Below, piece by piece: positions 53,601-61,532 of a DNA stretch of 64,000 bases (within the stretch, counting starts at the first letter, position 1; every line of letters starts with the position of its first letter). Source of the stretch: Chryseomicrobium palamuruense (GTDB lineage: Bacteria; Bacillota; Bacilli; Bacillales_A; Planococcaceae); the NCBI RefSeq assembly GCF_042649045.1, contig NZ_JBHSEF010000011.1, positions 62,001-126,000 on the forward strand, written 5' to 3'. A program made the position numbers and the translations under genes. A model generated the notes under the pieces. It saw only the letters and a list, made by a program, of their open reading frames with translations, was not told the DNA's origin and ran no database searches.

Positions 53601-54960
53601 GCTGTTCGGTGAAGACAATGTGTTCCGAGCAGGTACGATTGGTACGGTTGCAGAAAAGACAGCGTATGGGTATGTTAAAGGCTACGCGAGTGATCACAAC
53701 CTCATCATGCGCGGTGCAGAAACCGATCGTCTTGTGAAAGGCTGTACAGGAGTCAAGCGGTCGACAGGGCAGCACCCAGGGGGAATTATTGTTGTCCCAG
53801 ATTATATGGACATCTACGATTTCTCGCCGATTCAGTTCCCTGCAGATGCACAAGATTCTAGTTGGAAGACAACGCATTTTGACTTCCATTCGATTCATGA
53901 TAATTTGTTGAAACTTGATATTCTAGGTCACGATGATCCAACGGTGATCCGGATGTTGCAGGATTTATCTGGTATTGATCCAAAAACGATTCCAACAGAC
54001 GACCCGGAAGTGATGAAAATCTTTAGTGGCACAGAATCACTTGGGGTGACAGAAGAACAAATCGATTGCAAGACAGGGACTCTCGGAATTCCGGAGTTTG
54101 GTACTCGGTTTGTTCGACAAATGCTTGAAGAGACAAAACCGTCAACCTTCTCTGAGCTGGTTCAGATTTCTGGGCTTTCTCATGGAACAGATGTATGGCT
54201 AGGGAATGCTCAGGAGTTAATCCAAGCAGGAACGTGCCAACTGAGTGACGTTATCGGTTGTCGAGATGACATCATGGTGTATCTTATCTATCAAGGCTTA
54301 GAGCCGTCACTCGCCTTTAAAATTATGGAATCCGTTCGTAAAGGAAAAGGGTTAACACCTGAGTTCGAAGAAGAAATGAAGAAGAACAGTGTTCCGGGTT
54401 GGTATATTGAATCATGTAAAAAGATCAAGTATATGTTCCCGAAAGCACACGCGTCTGCTTATGTACTGATGGCCGTGCGTATTGCTTACTTCAAAGTCCA
54501 TTTCCCGATCCTTTATTATGCAGCATACTTTACTGTCCGCGCATCAGATTTTGATTTACAAGCCATGATCAATGGGTCCCAAACAATCCGGGCGAAATTG
54601 AATGAAATCAATGCGAAGGGACTGGATGCGAGTCCGAAAGAGAAAAGCTTGTTGACCGTTCTGGAAATCTCACTTGAAATGTCGGAACGTGGGATTCGTA
54701 TGCAGAAGGTGGATCTCTACAAATCGAAGGCCACTGAATTTGTAATTGAAGGCAATACATTAATTCCGCCATTTAACGCAGTTCCGGGTCTTGGTACAAA
54801 CGTTGCGTTGCAGATAGTGAAAGCGAGAGAGAACGGAGAGTTCTTATCGAAAGAAGATTTAAAGCAGCGAGGTAAGGTCTCACAAACCATTATTGATTAT
54901 CTCGATTCATTAGGATGCTTAGAAGGAATGCCGGACGCCAATCAATTGTCACTATTTTAG
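50647..54960 (+). CDS. polC: DNA polymerase III PolC-type alpha subunit
   Basis: The main replicative DNA polymerase of low-GC Gram-positives. Domains in order: N-terminal region; OB fold (VQGYVFDV-like, about 235-330); split PHP domain starting HMHSPMSAMDAV near 339; proofreading exonuclease with IVFDVETTGLS near 422; a zinc ribbon CPSC...CPEC near 912-940; and the polymerase core with KVPDIDLNFSGEYQ near 960 and HPGGIIVVPDYMDIYDFSP. It ends NQLSLF, like its relatives. Start GTG 50647 is 7 nt after AAAGGGGG; this gives 1437 aa, the same length I recall for B. subtilis PolC. Confidence 0.97.
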   Translation: MQTGKMKMMLLLQQLELEEDTYIKAFETYELAKLTVHKKHRIWDFQLKGEQPLSGDIFRQFKRRLNERFQGIAVVDFSVELTSPADATEFVPAYWLDVVESFQEMSPPLKQLLASQIPHVEGQLVKVKCAQELELRTLQGKYFPLLASAYEKIGLGSLRFDCIMEENTEALAEQQRQFMEQKLAEEEALSRKALEDQQKRESSAAQLSEADGPFQLGVGIKPDEVTTAIRRIQDEERRLTIEGYVFDVEIKELRSGRSLLTAKVTDYTDSILVKMFSRDKEDVHMMNRLKKGMWIRARGSVQNDTFVRDLIMMAQDMVEVRPFVKQDTAPEGQKRVELHMHSPMSAMDAVTPVGELIKQAAKWGHPAVAITDHGNVQSFPDAYAAGKANNIKVIYGLEANLVHDGVPIAYDPIDQTLPDAMYIVFDVETTGLSATYDKIIELAAVKIHDGNIIDKFERFVNPHQTLSATTIELTGITDDMVRDAPELSQVTREFHEFIGDAIVVAHNASFDMGFLYEAYRQTGIDKNDHPVIDTLELARFLHPELKNHRLGTLAKRFNIELTQAHRAIYDCEATGYLLMHLLKEAEQKGIQNHNQLNDFIGEGDAYKRGRPSHCTILAVNDEGLKNLFHLVSISHIHTFYRVPRITRSTLQKYRKGLLVGSGCDKGEVFEGLMQKPLEQVEQIAKFYDYLEVHPKEVYQHLIELELVRDEWNLEDIIRKMIKLGKRINKPVVATGNVHYREENDAIYRKILVSGMGGANPLNRHELPNVHFRTTNEMLDAFEFLGKETAYEIVVKNSQEVANRIGDVKPIKDDLFAPKIEGADEEITELTYTRARKIYGEELPEIVTERIEKELTSILGHGFGVIYLISHKLVKKSLDDGYLVGSRGSVGSSLVATLTDITEVNPLPPHYVCPSCKHAEFFQDGSVGSGYDLPNKDCPECGTAYRKDGQDIPFETFLGFKGDKVPDIDLNFSGEYQPTAHNYTKELFGEDNVFRAGTIGTVAEKTAYGYVKGYASDHNLIMRGAETDRLVKGCTGVKRSTGQHPGGIIVVPDYMDIYDFSPIQFPADAQDSSWKTTHFDFHSIHDNLLKLDILGHDDPTVIRMLQDLSGIDPKTIPTDDPEVMKIFSGTESLGVTEEQIDCKTGTLGIPEFGTRFVRQMLEETKPSTFSELVQISGLSHGTDVWLGNAQELIQAGTCQLSDVIGCRDDIMVYLIYQGLEPSLAFKIMESVRKGKGLTPEFEEEMKKNSVPGWYIESCKKIKYMFPKAHASAYVLMAVRIAYFKVHFPILYYAAYFTVRASDFDLQAMINGSQTIRAKLNEINAKGLDASPKEKSLLTVLEISLEMSERGIRMQKVDLYKSKATEFVIEGNTLIPPFNAVPGLGTNVALQIVKARENGEFLSKEDLKQRGKVSQTIIDYLDSLGCLEGMPDANQLSLF

Positions 54961-54967
54961 CTACAAT

Positions 54968-54996
54968 TTGCGTCTTACCTCGAGATATGGTATACT
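54968..54996 (+). promoter_or_regulatory. rimP-nusA-infB operon promoter
   Basis: TTGCGT (54968-54973), 17-nt spacer, perfect TATACT (54991-54996) with a TG one base upstream of it. It starts 7 nt after the polC stop. Confidence 0.85.
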
Positions 54997-55026
54997 AATG
55001 ATACGAATGTTGTATAACTTTTGCGC

Positions 55027-55054
55027 AAAGAGTGGGATTTCCCGCTCTTTTCTG
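55027..55054 (+). terminator. Terminator-like hairpin in the rimP leader
   Basis: AAAGAGTGGGA / TCCCGCTCTTT (one G-T-type mismatch position) with a very short loop, then TTTTCTGTTGTTT. It lies about 25 nt after the predicted start point and 30 nt before the rimP ATG, so it could act as an attenuator for the whole nusA operon. Confidence 0.7.
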
Positions 55055-55084
55055 TTGTTTAAGGCCAAAAGTGAGGAGGAAATT

Positions 55085-55564
55085 ATGCAAGATATCGTCA
55101 AACAAATCGAAGAGATGGTTACACCCATTGTACAAGAAATGAATTTAGAACTCGTAGATGTTGAGTACGTAAAAGAAGGTCGAGACTGGTTCCTTCGCAT
55201 TTATGTAGATGTCCCAGGTGGTGGTATTGATATCGAGCAATGTGCACGTGTAAGCGAGCGTGTCAGTGAAATGCTCGATGCTAAAGATCCAATTAAGGAG
55301 AACTACTTCCTAGAAGTCTCTTCTCCTGGGGCAGAACGCCCACTTAAAAAAGAAGAAGATTACATTCAAGCTGTAGGCTCTCATGTATTCATCAAAACTT
55401 ACGAACCATTAGATGGTCGTAAAGAATTTGAAGGAACCTTAACTTCGTATTCAAAAGAAGAAGGCCTGACTGTGGAATACCGAGTGAAAACGAGAAAGTT
55501 GAAAATTGTGATTCCTGTAGAAAAGGTTGCGCTTGCGCGTCTTGCGATTGATTTTTCAGCATAA
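55085..55564 (+). CDS. rimP: Ribosome maturation factor RimP
   Basis: RimP (YlxS) assists 30S subunit assembly. The sequence has the RimP pattern: LELVDVEYVKEGRDWFLRIYVD, CARVSERVSEMLDAKD and LEVSSPGAERPLKKEEDY, then a C-terminal SH3-like domain. Length 159 aa from ATG 55085 after GAGGAGGAAATT; the longer ORF starts inside the promoter. It opens the rimP-nusA-rnpM-ylxQ-infB operon. Confidence 0.95.
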   Translation: MQDIVKQIEEMVTPIVQEMNLELVDVEYVKEGRDWFLRIYVDVPGGGIDIEQCARVSERVSEMLDAKDPIKENYFLEVSSPGAERPLKKEEDYIQAVGSHVFIKTYEPLDGRKEFEGTLTSYSKEEGLTVEYRVKTRKLKIVIPVEKVALARLAIDFSA

Positions 55565-55586
55565 TTGTTAATAAGGAGTGAACACT

Positions 55587-56717
55587 GTGAGCAGTGAACT
55601 ATTAGATGCGTTAACCGCACTGGAACAACAAAAAGGTATTAAACGGGATGTTTTAATCGAAGCTATTGAAGCGGCACTTGTCACTGCCTATAAGCGTAAT
55701 TTCAACCAAGCACAAAATGTTCGTGTCGACATTAACTTGGAGACAGGTTCTATGATTGTCTACTCTCGTAAAGATGTAGTGGAGGAAGTGGAAGATGAGC
55801 GTTTGCAAGTATCTTTGGAAGACGCGCATCAAATCAATCCTCACTATCAAGTGGGTGACGTGATTGAAGAAGAGGTCACGCCTCGCAATTTCGGTCGTAT
55901 TGCTGCTCAAACAGCGAAACAAGTGGTTACACAGCGTGTTCGCGAAGCAGAACGTGGGTTAATCTACGAAGAGTATGTAGACCGTGAAGAAGATATCGTC
56001 AATGGCATTGTCGAGCGATTAGATGCTCGTAATATTTATGTGGGTCTAGGGAAAGTCGAAGCAGTTCTTCCTGCAAACGAACAAATTCCTTCTGAGACTT
56101 ACCGTCCACACGATCGTATCAAAGTATTTATCACGAAAGTGGAGCGTACGACAAGAGGACCACAAGTGTTTGTCTCTCGCACACACCCTGGACTTCTCCG
56201 TCGTTTGTTTGAGATGGAAGTTCCGGAAATCTATGATGGAACAGTTGAAATCAAATCAATTGCTCGTGAAGCAGGCGATCGTTCGAAAATCTCAGTTGTT
56301 GCACATCATGAAGATGTCGATCCAGTCGGTTCATGTGTAGGAGCAAAAGGTGCCCGTGTACAGACCATCGTGAATGAACTTGGTGGCGAAAAAATTGATA
56401 TCGTTGAGTGGTCTGAAGACCCAGTTCAATTTGTCGCGAACGCACTTAGTCCGTCACAAGTATTGGATGTTCAAGTGAACGATGATGATAAATCAACAAC
56501 AGTTGTTGTCCCAGATTTCCAACTTTCACTAGCCATCGGGAAGCGTGGTCAAAATGCACGTCTTGCTGCTAAACTGACAGGTTGGAAAATTGATATCAAG
56601 AGCGAAACAGATGCACGCGAAATGGGTATTTATCCACGTGCGTATGATGAATCACAAGATGACGAAGATTTCGTGGATTTTGAAGAAGCGGAAGACTTCG
56701 ATTTCTATAAAGATTAA
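55587..56717 (+). CDS. nusA: Transcription termination/antitermination factor NusA
   Basis: NusA binds RNA polymerase and nascent RNA, promoting pausing and hairpin termination. N-terminal polymerase-binding domain (SSELLDALTALEQQKG, YKRNFNQAQNVRVD), S1 domain (about 130-200), then two KH domains (GSCVGAKGARVQTIV and LAIGKRGQNARLAAKLTGW). The tail is acidic (DDEDFVDFEEAEDFDF). Start is GTG 55587, 8 nt after AAGGAG. Length 376 aa; it lacks the C-terminal acidic repeats of E. coli NusA. Confidence 0.96.
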   Translation: MSSELLDALTALEQQKGIKRDVLIEAIEAALVTAYKRNFNQAQNVRVDINLETGSMIVYSRKDVVEEVEDERLQVSLEDAHQINPHYQVGDVIEEEVTPRNFGRIAAQTAKQVVTQRVREAERGLIYEEYVDREEDIVNGIVERLDARNIYVGLGKVEAVLPANEQIPSETYRPHDRIKVFITKVERTTRGPQVFVSRTHPGLLRRLFEMEVPEIYDGTVEIKSIAREAGDRSKISVVAHHEDVDPVGSCVGAKGARVQTIVNELGGEKIDIVEWSEDPVQFVANALSPSQVLDVQVNDDDKSTTVVVPDFQLSLAIGKRGQNARLAAKLTGWKIDIKSETDAREMGIYPRAYDESQDDEDFVDFEEAEDFDFYKD

Positions 56718-56736
56718 GTAAAGAAGGTGTCTGCAC

Positions 56737-57015
56737 ATGGCAACTCAAAAAAAAATCCCTATGCGGAAATGCGTAGCAACCAACGAGATGTTTCCAAAGA
56801 AAGAAATGATTCGTGTGGTACGTTCCAAAGAAGGGGAAGTATCTGTAGACCCGTCTGGTAAAAAATCTGGCCGAGGAGCGTATCTATCAAAAACTCGCGA
56901 AGCTGTAGAAGCTGCGAAAAAGAAAAACTCTCTCGGAATGCAATTAGAAACGACCATTCCTGAGTCAGTTTATGAAGAGCTAATCGTGTTTATTGAGCGT
57001 GAAAAACTCAAATGA
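56737..57015 (+). CDS. rnpM: RNase P modulator RnpM (YlxR)
   Basis: A 92-residue YlxR-family protein; recent work in B. subtilis describes it as an RNA-binding modulator of RNase P. Conserved segments are MRKCVATNEMFPKKEMIRVVR and DPSGKKSGRGAYLSKTREAV. AAGAAGGTG precedes the ATG. The stop overlaps the ylxQ ATG by 4 nt. Confidence 0.92.
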   Translation: MATQKKIPMRKCVATNEMFPKKEMIRVVRSKEGEVSVDPSGKKSGRGAYLSKTREAVEAAKKKNSLGMQLETTIPESVYEELIVFIEREKLK

Positions 57016-57332
57016 CACTCGAACAGCAAATCATCAATTTATTGGGATTAGCCACACGTGCACGAAAAACAGTTTCTGGTGAGGAACTTGTCATCAGAGA
57101 GGTTAGAAGACAACAAGCCAAGTTCGTCATATTAGCGAATGATGCATCCGCTAATACGGAAAAGAAAGTAAGAGACAAGTGTGCATCGTTTCACGTTGAT
57201 TTAGGTGTCTTTGGAGATCGATACGAATTGGGCCATGCAACTGGCAAAGAAGCACGTGTTGTCATTGCAATTATGGATCATGGTTTTGCGAAAAAATTAG
57301 CATCACTAATCAACGAATATAACCGGAGGTGA
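57012..57332 (+). CDS. ylxQ: L7Ae-family RNA-binding protein YlxQ
   Basis: A 106-residue protein of the ribosomal L7Ae/L30e/S12e family, always next to infB in Bacillales. It contains LLGLATRARKTVSGEELVIREVR, AKFVILANDASANTEKKV and a K-turn-type GHATGKEARVVIAIMDHGFAK. It likely binds kink-turn RNA; the physiological target is not established. It overlaps rnpM by 4 nt and ends 4 nt before infB. Confidence 0.92.
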   Translation: MTLEQQIINLLGLATRARKTVSGEELVIREVRRQQAKFVILANDASANTEKKVRDKCASFHVDLGVFGDRYELGHATGKEARVVIAIMDHGFAKKLASLINEYNRR

Positions 57333-57336
57333 GCGA

Positions 57337-59910
57337 ATGACGAAAATCAGAGTTCATGAATACGCCAAAAAGGTAAATAAATCAAGCAAAGATGTCATTA
57401 CAGAGCTTGAAAAATTAAATGTTAAAGTAACGAATCACATGTCGACTATTGAGTCAGATACAGTGTCGAAATTAGATGCGAAGTTTAATGGTGGAGCAAA
57501 ACCTGCAAATACAACATCTTCTCAACGACCACAAAATAACGAGAACCGTCCACAAGGCGGTCAAGGTCAAAACCGACCACAAGGGGCACAAGGTCAGAAC
57601 CGTCCACAAGGCGGTCAAGGTCAAAACCGACCACAAGGGGCACAAGGTCAGAACCGTCCACAAGGCGGACAAGGCCAGAACCGTCCACAAGGCGGTCAAG
57701 GCCAGAACCGTCCACAAGGTGGACAAGGTCAGAACCGTCCACAAGGTGGTCAAGGTCAGAACCGTCCACAAGGTGGTCAAGGTCAGAACCGTCCACAAGG
57801 TGGTCAAGGTCAAAACCGACCACAAGGGGCACAAGGTCAGAACCGTCCACAAGGCGGTCAAGGTCAAAACCGACCACAAGGGGCACAAGGTCAGAACCGT
57901 CCACAAGGCGGTCAAGGCCAGAACCGTCCACAAAGCGGACAAGGTCAGAACCGTCCACAAGGCGGTCAAAATACAGGTTCTTCACAACAGCGTCCAGCTG
58001 GTCAAGGTCAAAACCGCGGACCTGCACAAGGTGGCCGTCCAGGCGGGAACCGTGGTGGATTCCAAGGGCGTCCGGGTGGAAATCGTCCACACCGACGCAA
58101 GAAAAATTCAACCCCAGTTCAACCACCCGTACCACGTAAAGAGCGCGAATTACCAACAAAAATTACGTTCACTGAGTCTTTGTCAGTTCAGGAACTATCA
58201 AAAAAATTAGGTAGAGAACCAGCAGAACTCATCAAAAAATTATTCATGCTGGGAATCATGGCAAATATTAACCAAGAGCTAGATAAAGATACAATTGAAC
58301 TGATCTGTGCAGACTATGGTGTTGAAGTAGAAGAAGAAATCAAAGTAGATATCACGGACCTTGAAGTGCACTTTGAAAACGAAGAAGAAAATGAAGCGGA
58401 CTTGAAAGAACGTCCACCAGTTGTGACGATCATGGGTCACGTTGACCACGGGAAAACGACGCTTCTTGATTCCATTCGTAACTCAAAAGTTACTTCAGGC
58501 GAAGCCGGCGGTATCACCCAGCATATCGGTGCATACCAAGTTACGGATGAGAATGGTAAGAAAATCACATTCTTAGATACACCAGGTCACGCTGCGTTTA
58601 CAACGATGCGTGCACGTGGAGCGAAGGTGACAGACTTAACGATTCTTGTTGTTGCTGCAGATGATGGAGTCATGCCACAAACGGTAGAAGCTATCAACCA
58701 CGCAAAAGCGGCTGAAGTGCCAATCATTGTAGCTGTCAATAAGATGGATAAACCATCTTCGAATCCGGACCGCGTCATGCAAGAATTAACAGAGCATGGT
58801 TTAGTTCCTGAGGCGTGGGGTGGCGATACCATTTTCGTACCGATTTCAGCATTGAAAGGAGACGGAATTGATACGTTACTTGAAATGGTTCTTCTCGTCT
58901 CTGAAGTAGCCGAACTTAAAGCAAATGCGAAACGTAAAGCAATCGGTACAGTAATTGAAGCTCAACTTGATAAAGGTCGCGGCTCTGTCGCAACGCTTCT
59001 TGTACAAGATGGAACACTTCGCGTTGGAGATCCGATTGTCGTAGGACATGCTTACGGTCGAGTGCGTGCGATGGTGAATGAGACGGGTCGTCGTTTAAAA
59101 GAAGCCGGTCCATCCACTCCAGTTGAAATCACAGGTCTTAATGAAGTACCACTTGCTGGAGATCGTTTTGTTGTCTTTGAAGATGAAAAAACAGCTCGTC
59201 AAGTCGGTGAATCCCGTGCATCAACGGCGATTCAAGAACAGCGTTCTGAAAAAACTCGAGTGACTCTTGATAATTTGTTTGATCAAATGAAACAAGGGGA
59301 AATGAAGGAACTAAATCTAATCGTAAAAGCCGATGTTCAAGGGACAGTGGAAGCTATGGCTGCCGCTCTTATGAAAATCGAGGTGGAAGGCGTAAACGTG
59401 CGTATCATTCACACAGGCGCTGGAGCGATTACAGAATCAGATATTTCTCTTGCTGCTGCTTCGAATGCAATCGTTATCGGATTTAATGTACGTCCAGATA
59501 CGAATGCAAAACGTGCAGCAGATGAGGAAGGCGTAGATATTCGTCTACACCGAATAATCTATAAAGTAATCGAAGAAATTGAATTCGCTATGAAAGGTCT
59601 TCTTGACCCTGAATTTGAAGAGAAGATTATCGGCCAAGCGGAAGTTCGCGAAACATTTAAAGTGTCAAAAGTTGGAACCATTGCTGGTTCATATGTAACG
59701 GAAGGTAAAATTACACGCGATAGTGGTGTACGTGTCATCCGTGACGGCATCGTCATTTTTGAAGGTGAGCTTGATACATTAAAACGCTTTAAAGACGATG
59801 CGAAAGAAGTTGCACGTGGATATGAGTGTGGAATCACGATCAAAGGATTCAATGATGTGAAAGAAGCTGATATCATCGAAGCATATATCATGGAAGAAAT
59901 TAAGCGCTAA
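57337..59910 (+). CDS. infB: Translation initiation factor IF-2
   Basis: IF-2 delivers fMet-tRNA to the 30S subunit and drives subunit joining. A short IF2-N domain (MTKIRVHEYAKKVNKSSKDV) is followed by a long Gln/Gly/Asn/Arg/Pro repeat region (residues 73-207), a Gly/Arg-rich stretch, and a second IF2-N domain near 283. The GTPase has G1 GHVDHGKTT near 367, DTPGHAAFTTMRARG and NKMDKP; C-terminal beta-barrel domains follow. Length 857 aa exceeds B. subtilis IF-2 (716) because of the repeat. It starts at ATG 57337 after CCGGAGGTGAG. Confidence 0.97.
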   Translation: MTKIRVHEYAKKVNKSSKDVITELEKLNVKVTNHMSTIESDTVSKLDAKFNGGAKPANTTSSQRPQNNENRPQGGQGQNRPQGAQGQNRPQGGQGQNRPQGAQGQNRPQGGQGQNRPQGGQGQNRPQGGQGQNRPQGGQGQNRPQGGQGQNRPQGGQGQNRPQGAQGQNRPQGGQGQNRPQGAQGQNRPQGGQGQNRPQSGQGQNRPQGGQNTGSSQQRPAGQGQNRGPAQGGRPGGNRGGFQGRPGGNRPHRRKKNSTPVQPPVPRKERELPTKITFTESLSVQELSKKLGREPAELIKKLFMLGIMANINQELDKDTIELICADYGVEVEEEIKVDITDLEVHFENEEENEADLKERPPVVTIMGHVDHGKTTLLDSIRNSKVTSGEAGGITQHIGAYQVTDENGKKITFLDTPGHAAFTTMRARGAKVTDLTILVVAADDGVMPQTVEAINHAKAAEVPIIVAVNKMDKPSSNPDRVMQELTEHGLVPEAWGGDTIFVPISALKGDGIDTLLEMVLLVSEVAELKANAKRKAIGTVIEAQLDKGRGSVATLLVQDGTLRVGDPIVVGHAYGRVRAMVNETGRRLKEAGPSTPVEITGLNEVPLAGDRFVVFEDEKTARQVGESRASTAIQEQRSEKTRVTLDNLFDQMKQGEMKELNLIVKADVQGTVEAMAAALMKIEVEGVNVRIIHTGAGAITESDISLAAASNAIVIGFNVRPDTNAKRAADEEGVDIRLHRIIYKVIEEIEFAMKGLLDPEFEEKIIGQAEVRETFKVSKVGTIAGSYVTEGKITRDSGVRVIRDGIVIFEGELDTLKRFKDDAKEVARGYECGITIKGFNDVKEADIIEAYIMEEIKR
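57553..57957 (+). repeat. 15 tandem 27-nt units in infB
   Basis: Fifteen exact-length 27-nt units each encode QG(G/A)QGQNRP, with one QSG variant at unit 15. A partial unit follows. Units 2, 4, 11 and 13 are the QGA variants and are each preceded by a unit ending AACCGACCA, so a 54-nt dimer occurs four times. Units 11-13 equal units 2-4 base for base, showing recent internal duplication. Confidence 0.97.
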
Positions 59911-60188
59911 TGATTCTTTACCTCGAGTGTGAATTTATCTTGCCAAATGTACACACGCTAAAAGAAAAACGTGCTGTACTCCAGCGAATGATTAAACGCA
60001 CGAGACAAAAGTTCAATGTCTCTGTCGGAGAACTGGATTATCAAGATCTGTGGCAGCGAACCTTGATAGGTGTCGCTATCGTTTCTTCCGACAAACGACA
60101 CAGTGAACGTGAATTACGCATGGTCCTAAACTTTCTTGAATCCAATTCAGAATGGGAATGCCTAACGTACCAGATAGACGAACGATAG
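59910..60188 (+). CDS. ylxP: DUF503 family protein YlxP
   Basis: A 92-residue protein of the YlxP/DUF503 family: LPNVHTLKEKRAVLQRMIKRTRQKFNVSVGELDYQDLWQ is split over two recognisable blocks, followed by SSDKRHSERELRMVLNFLE. It is always found between infB and rbfA in Bacillales and probably has a ribosome-related role, but the function is not established. The ATG shares a base with the infB TAA. Confidence 0.9.
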   Translation: MILYLECEFILPNVHTLKEKRAVLQRMIKRTRQKFNVSVGELDYQDLWQRTLIGVAIVSSDKRHSERELRMVLNFLESNSEWECLTYQIDER

Positions 60189-60201
60189 GTGAGGTGAGAC
60201 G

Positions 60202-60546
60202 ATGGCAATGAGAGCAAACCGAGTGGCTGAACAAATGAAGAAAGAAATCGCGGATATCTTAAAACGCAAAGTAAAAGATCCACGAGTCGAGTTTGTTACA
60301 GTTACAGACGTAGAAGTAACAGGTGACTTGCAACAAGCAACGGTTTATGTGACCGTGCTAGAACAACAAGTAAAACAAGAAGAAGCGCTTAAAGGGTTAG
60401 ATAAAGCAAAGGGAATCATTCGTTCTGAAGTAGGAACACGTATTCGTTTGCGTAAAACTCCTGAGCTTTCTTTCCAAATTGATGAGTCAATTGCATATGG
60501 AAATCATATTGATGACCTTTTACGTCAATTAAAAAGTAATAACTAA
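60202..60546 (+). CDS. rbfA: Ribosome-binding factor A
   Basis: RbfA is a KH-type cold-shock factor for 16S 5'-end maturation. It shows RANRVAEQMKKEIADILKRKVKDPR, VTDVEVTGDLQQATVYV and GIIRSEVGTRIRLRKTPELSFQIDES, spaced as in the family. Length 114 aa. GTGAGGTGAGACG precedes the ATG. A perfect terminator follows, yet truB comes next. Confidence 0.95.
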   Translation: MAMRANRVAEQMKKEIADILKRKVKDPRVEFVTVTDVEVTGDLQQATVYVTVLEQQVKQEEALKGLDKAKGIIRSEVGTRIRLRKTPELSFQIDESIAYGNHIDDLLRQLKSNN

Positions 60547-60549
60547 TGG

Positions 60550-60579
60550 AAAGCCTGCCTCATAAGAGGCAGGCTTTTT
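60550..60579 (+). terminator. Intrinsic terminator between rbfA and truB
   Basis: Perfect 12-bp stem AAAGCCTGCCTC / GAGGCAGGCTTT with an ATAA loop and a T-run. Confidence 0.92.
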
Positions 60580-60599
60580 CTTATGAGAGGAGTGGGAAC

Positions 60600-61532
60600 G
60601 TGGAGTCATTCGAAGGGATTTTACCACTATGGAAAGAAACCGGCATGACAAGTCATGATTGCATCTTTAAGCTAAGAAAAATCTTAAAAATGAAACGAAT
60701 TGGTCACACCGGTACACTGGATCCAGATGTCGAAGGGGTTCTACCTATCTGCCTAGGCCAAGCAACGAAAGTAGCTGAATATGTGATGTCGCAAGGAAAA
60801 GAGTACCGCGCCGTTGTTTCACTAGGAACCGCCACCACAACGGAAGATGCATCTGGTGAAATAATTGATACGGCTAATGAGTCATTAACTCTTCAACGTG
60901 AGCAGTTGGCGGATGTTCTTGCTGAGCTAACTGGCACTATCATACAAACACCACCCATGTATTCTGCGGTCAAAGTTAACGGACGTAGGCTGTATGAATA
61001 CGCGCGTGAAGGAAAAGTGATTGATCGTCCCTCTCGAGAAGTGACGATTCATCGTTTAGATTTGCTTTCACCCGAACAAGAATGGCAAGGAAAATCGATT
61101 GAATTTGAGATTGAAGTGGCTTGTAGTAAGGGGACTTATATACGAACGTTAGCTGTTCAAATTGGCGAAAAATTAGGTGTCCCTGCTCATATGAAGAAGT
61201 TAGTTCGCACAGAAGCCGGTGGATTTCATTCAAAAGAAGCATTTACACTTGCAGAAGTGGAACAACTGGTTCAATCAAATAAGTTTCAGTCAATTGTACA
61301 ACCTATTGAACGGGCATTAACGGAATGGCCATATTATGAAATTCCACAGTCGCTTGAAAAAGGATTTGCCAATGGACAAACACTTCCTGCACACACAGAC
61401 CTTGACGTTCATGATAAGATTGTCGTAGGAAAACAGGGGATTGCTCATGCCGTCTACATCAATCATCCTGAAAAGGAAGGCTACATGAAACCTGAAAAAA
61501 TGTTTATACGTCCGGAGTTGGAACAATCATGA
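60600..61532 (+). CDS. truB: tRNA pseudouridine-55 synthase
   Basis: TruB makes pseudouridine 55 in the tRNA T-loop. The catalytic Asp41 is in GHTGTLDPDVEGVLP; PPMYSAVKVNGRRLYEYAREG and CSKGTYIRTLA are further family blocks. A C-terminal PUA-like region follows. I start at GTG 60600 (GAGAGGAGTGGGAAC before it); the ORF extends upstream through the terminator but without similarity. Length 310 aa. It overlaps ribF by 4 nt. Confidence 0.95.
   Translation: MESFEGILPLWKETGMTSHDCIFKLRKILKMKRIGHTGTLDPDVEGVLPICLGQATKVAEYVMSQGKEYRAVVSLGTATTTEDASGEIIDTANESLTLQREQLADVLAELTGTIIQTPPMYSAVKVNGRRLYEYAREGKVIDRPSREVTIHRLDLLSPEQEWQGKSIEFEIEVACSKGTYIRTLAVQIGEKLGVPAHMKKLVRTEAGGFHSKEAFTLAEVEQLVQSNKFQSIVQPIERALTEWPYYEIPQSLEKGFANGQTLPAHTDLDVHDKIVVGKQGIAHAVYINHPEKEGYMKPEKMFIRPELEQS

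Noticed and set aside
53386..53898. 170-aa minus-strand open frame inside polC
   Set aside because: It is fully antisense to the conserved polymerase core and shows no start signals or familiar domains.
54968..55084. N-terminal extension of RimP
   Set aside because: It would translate the promoter and the leader hairpin; the RimP family starts at ATG 55085 with GAGGAGG before it.
57553..57957. CRISPR-like array
   Set aside because: Units are contiguous, without unique spacers, and in frame with IF-2.
57472..58210. Long open frames in other frames and on the minus strand across the infB repeat
   Set aside because: The repeat unit is 27 nt, a multiple of 3, so any frame without a stop in one unit stays open through all units. 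Their products are monotonous repeats with no ribosome-binding site.
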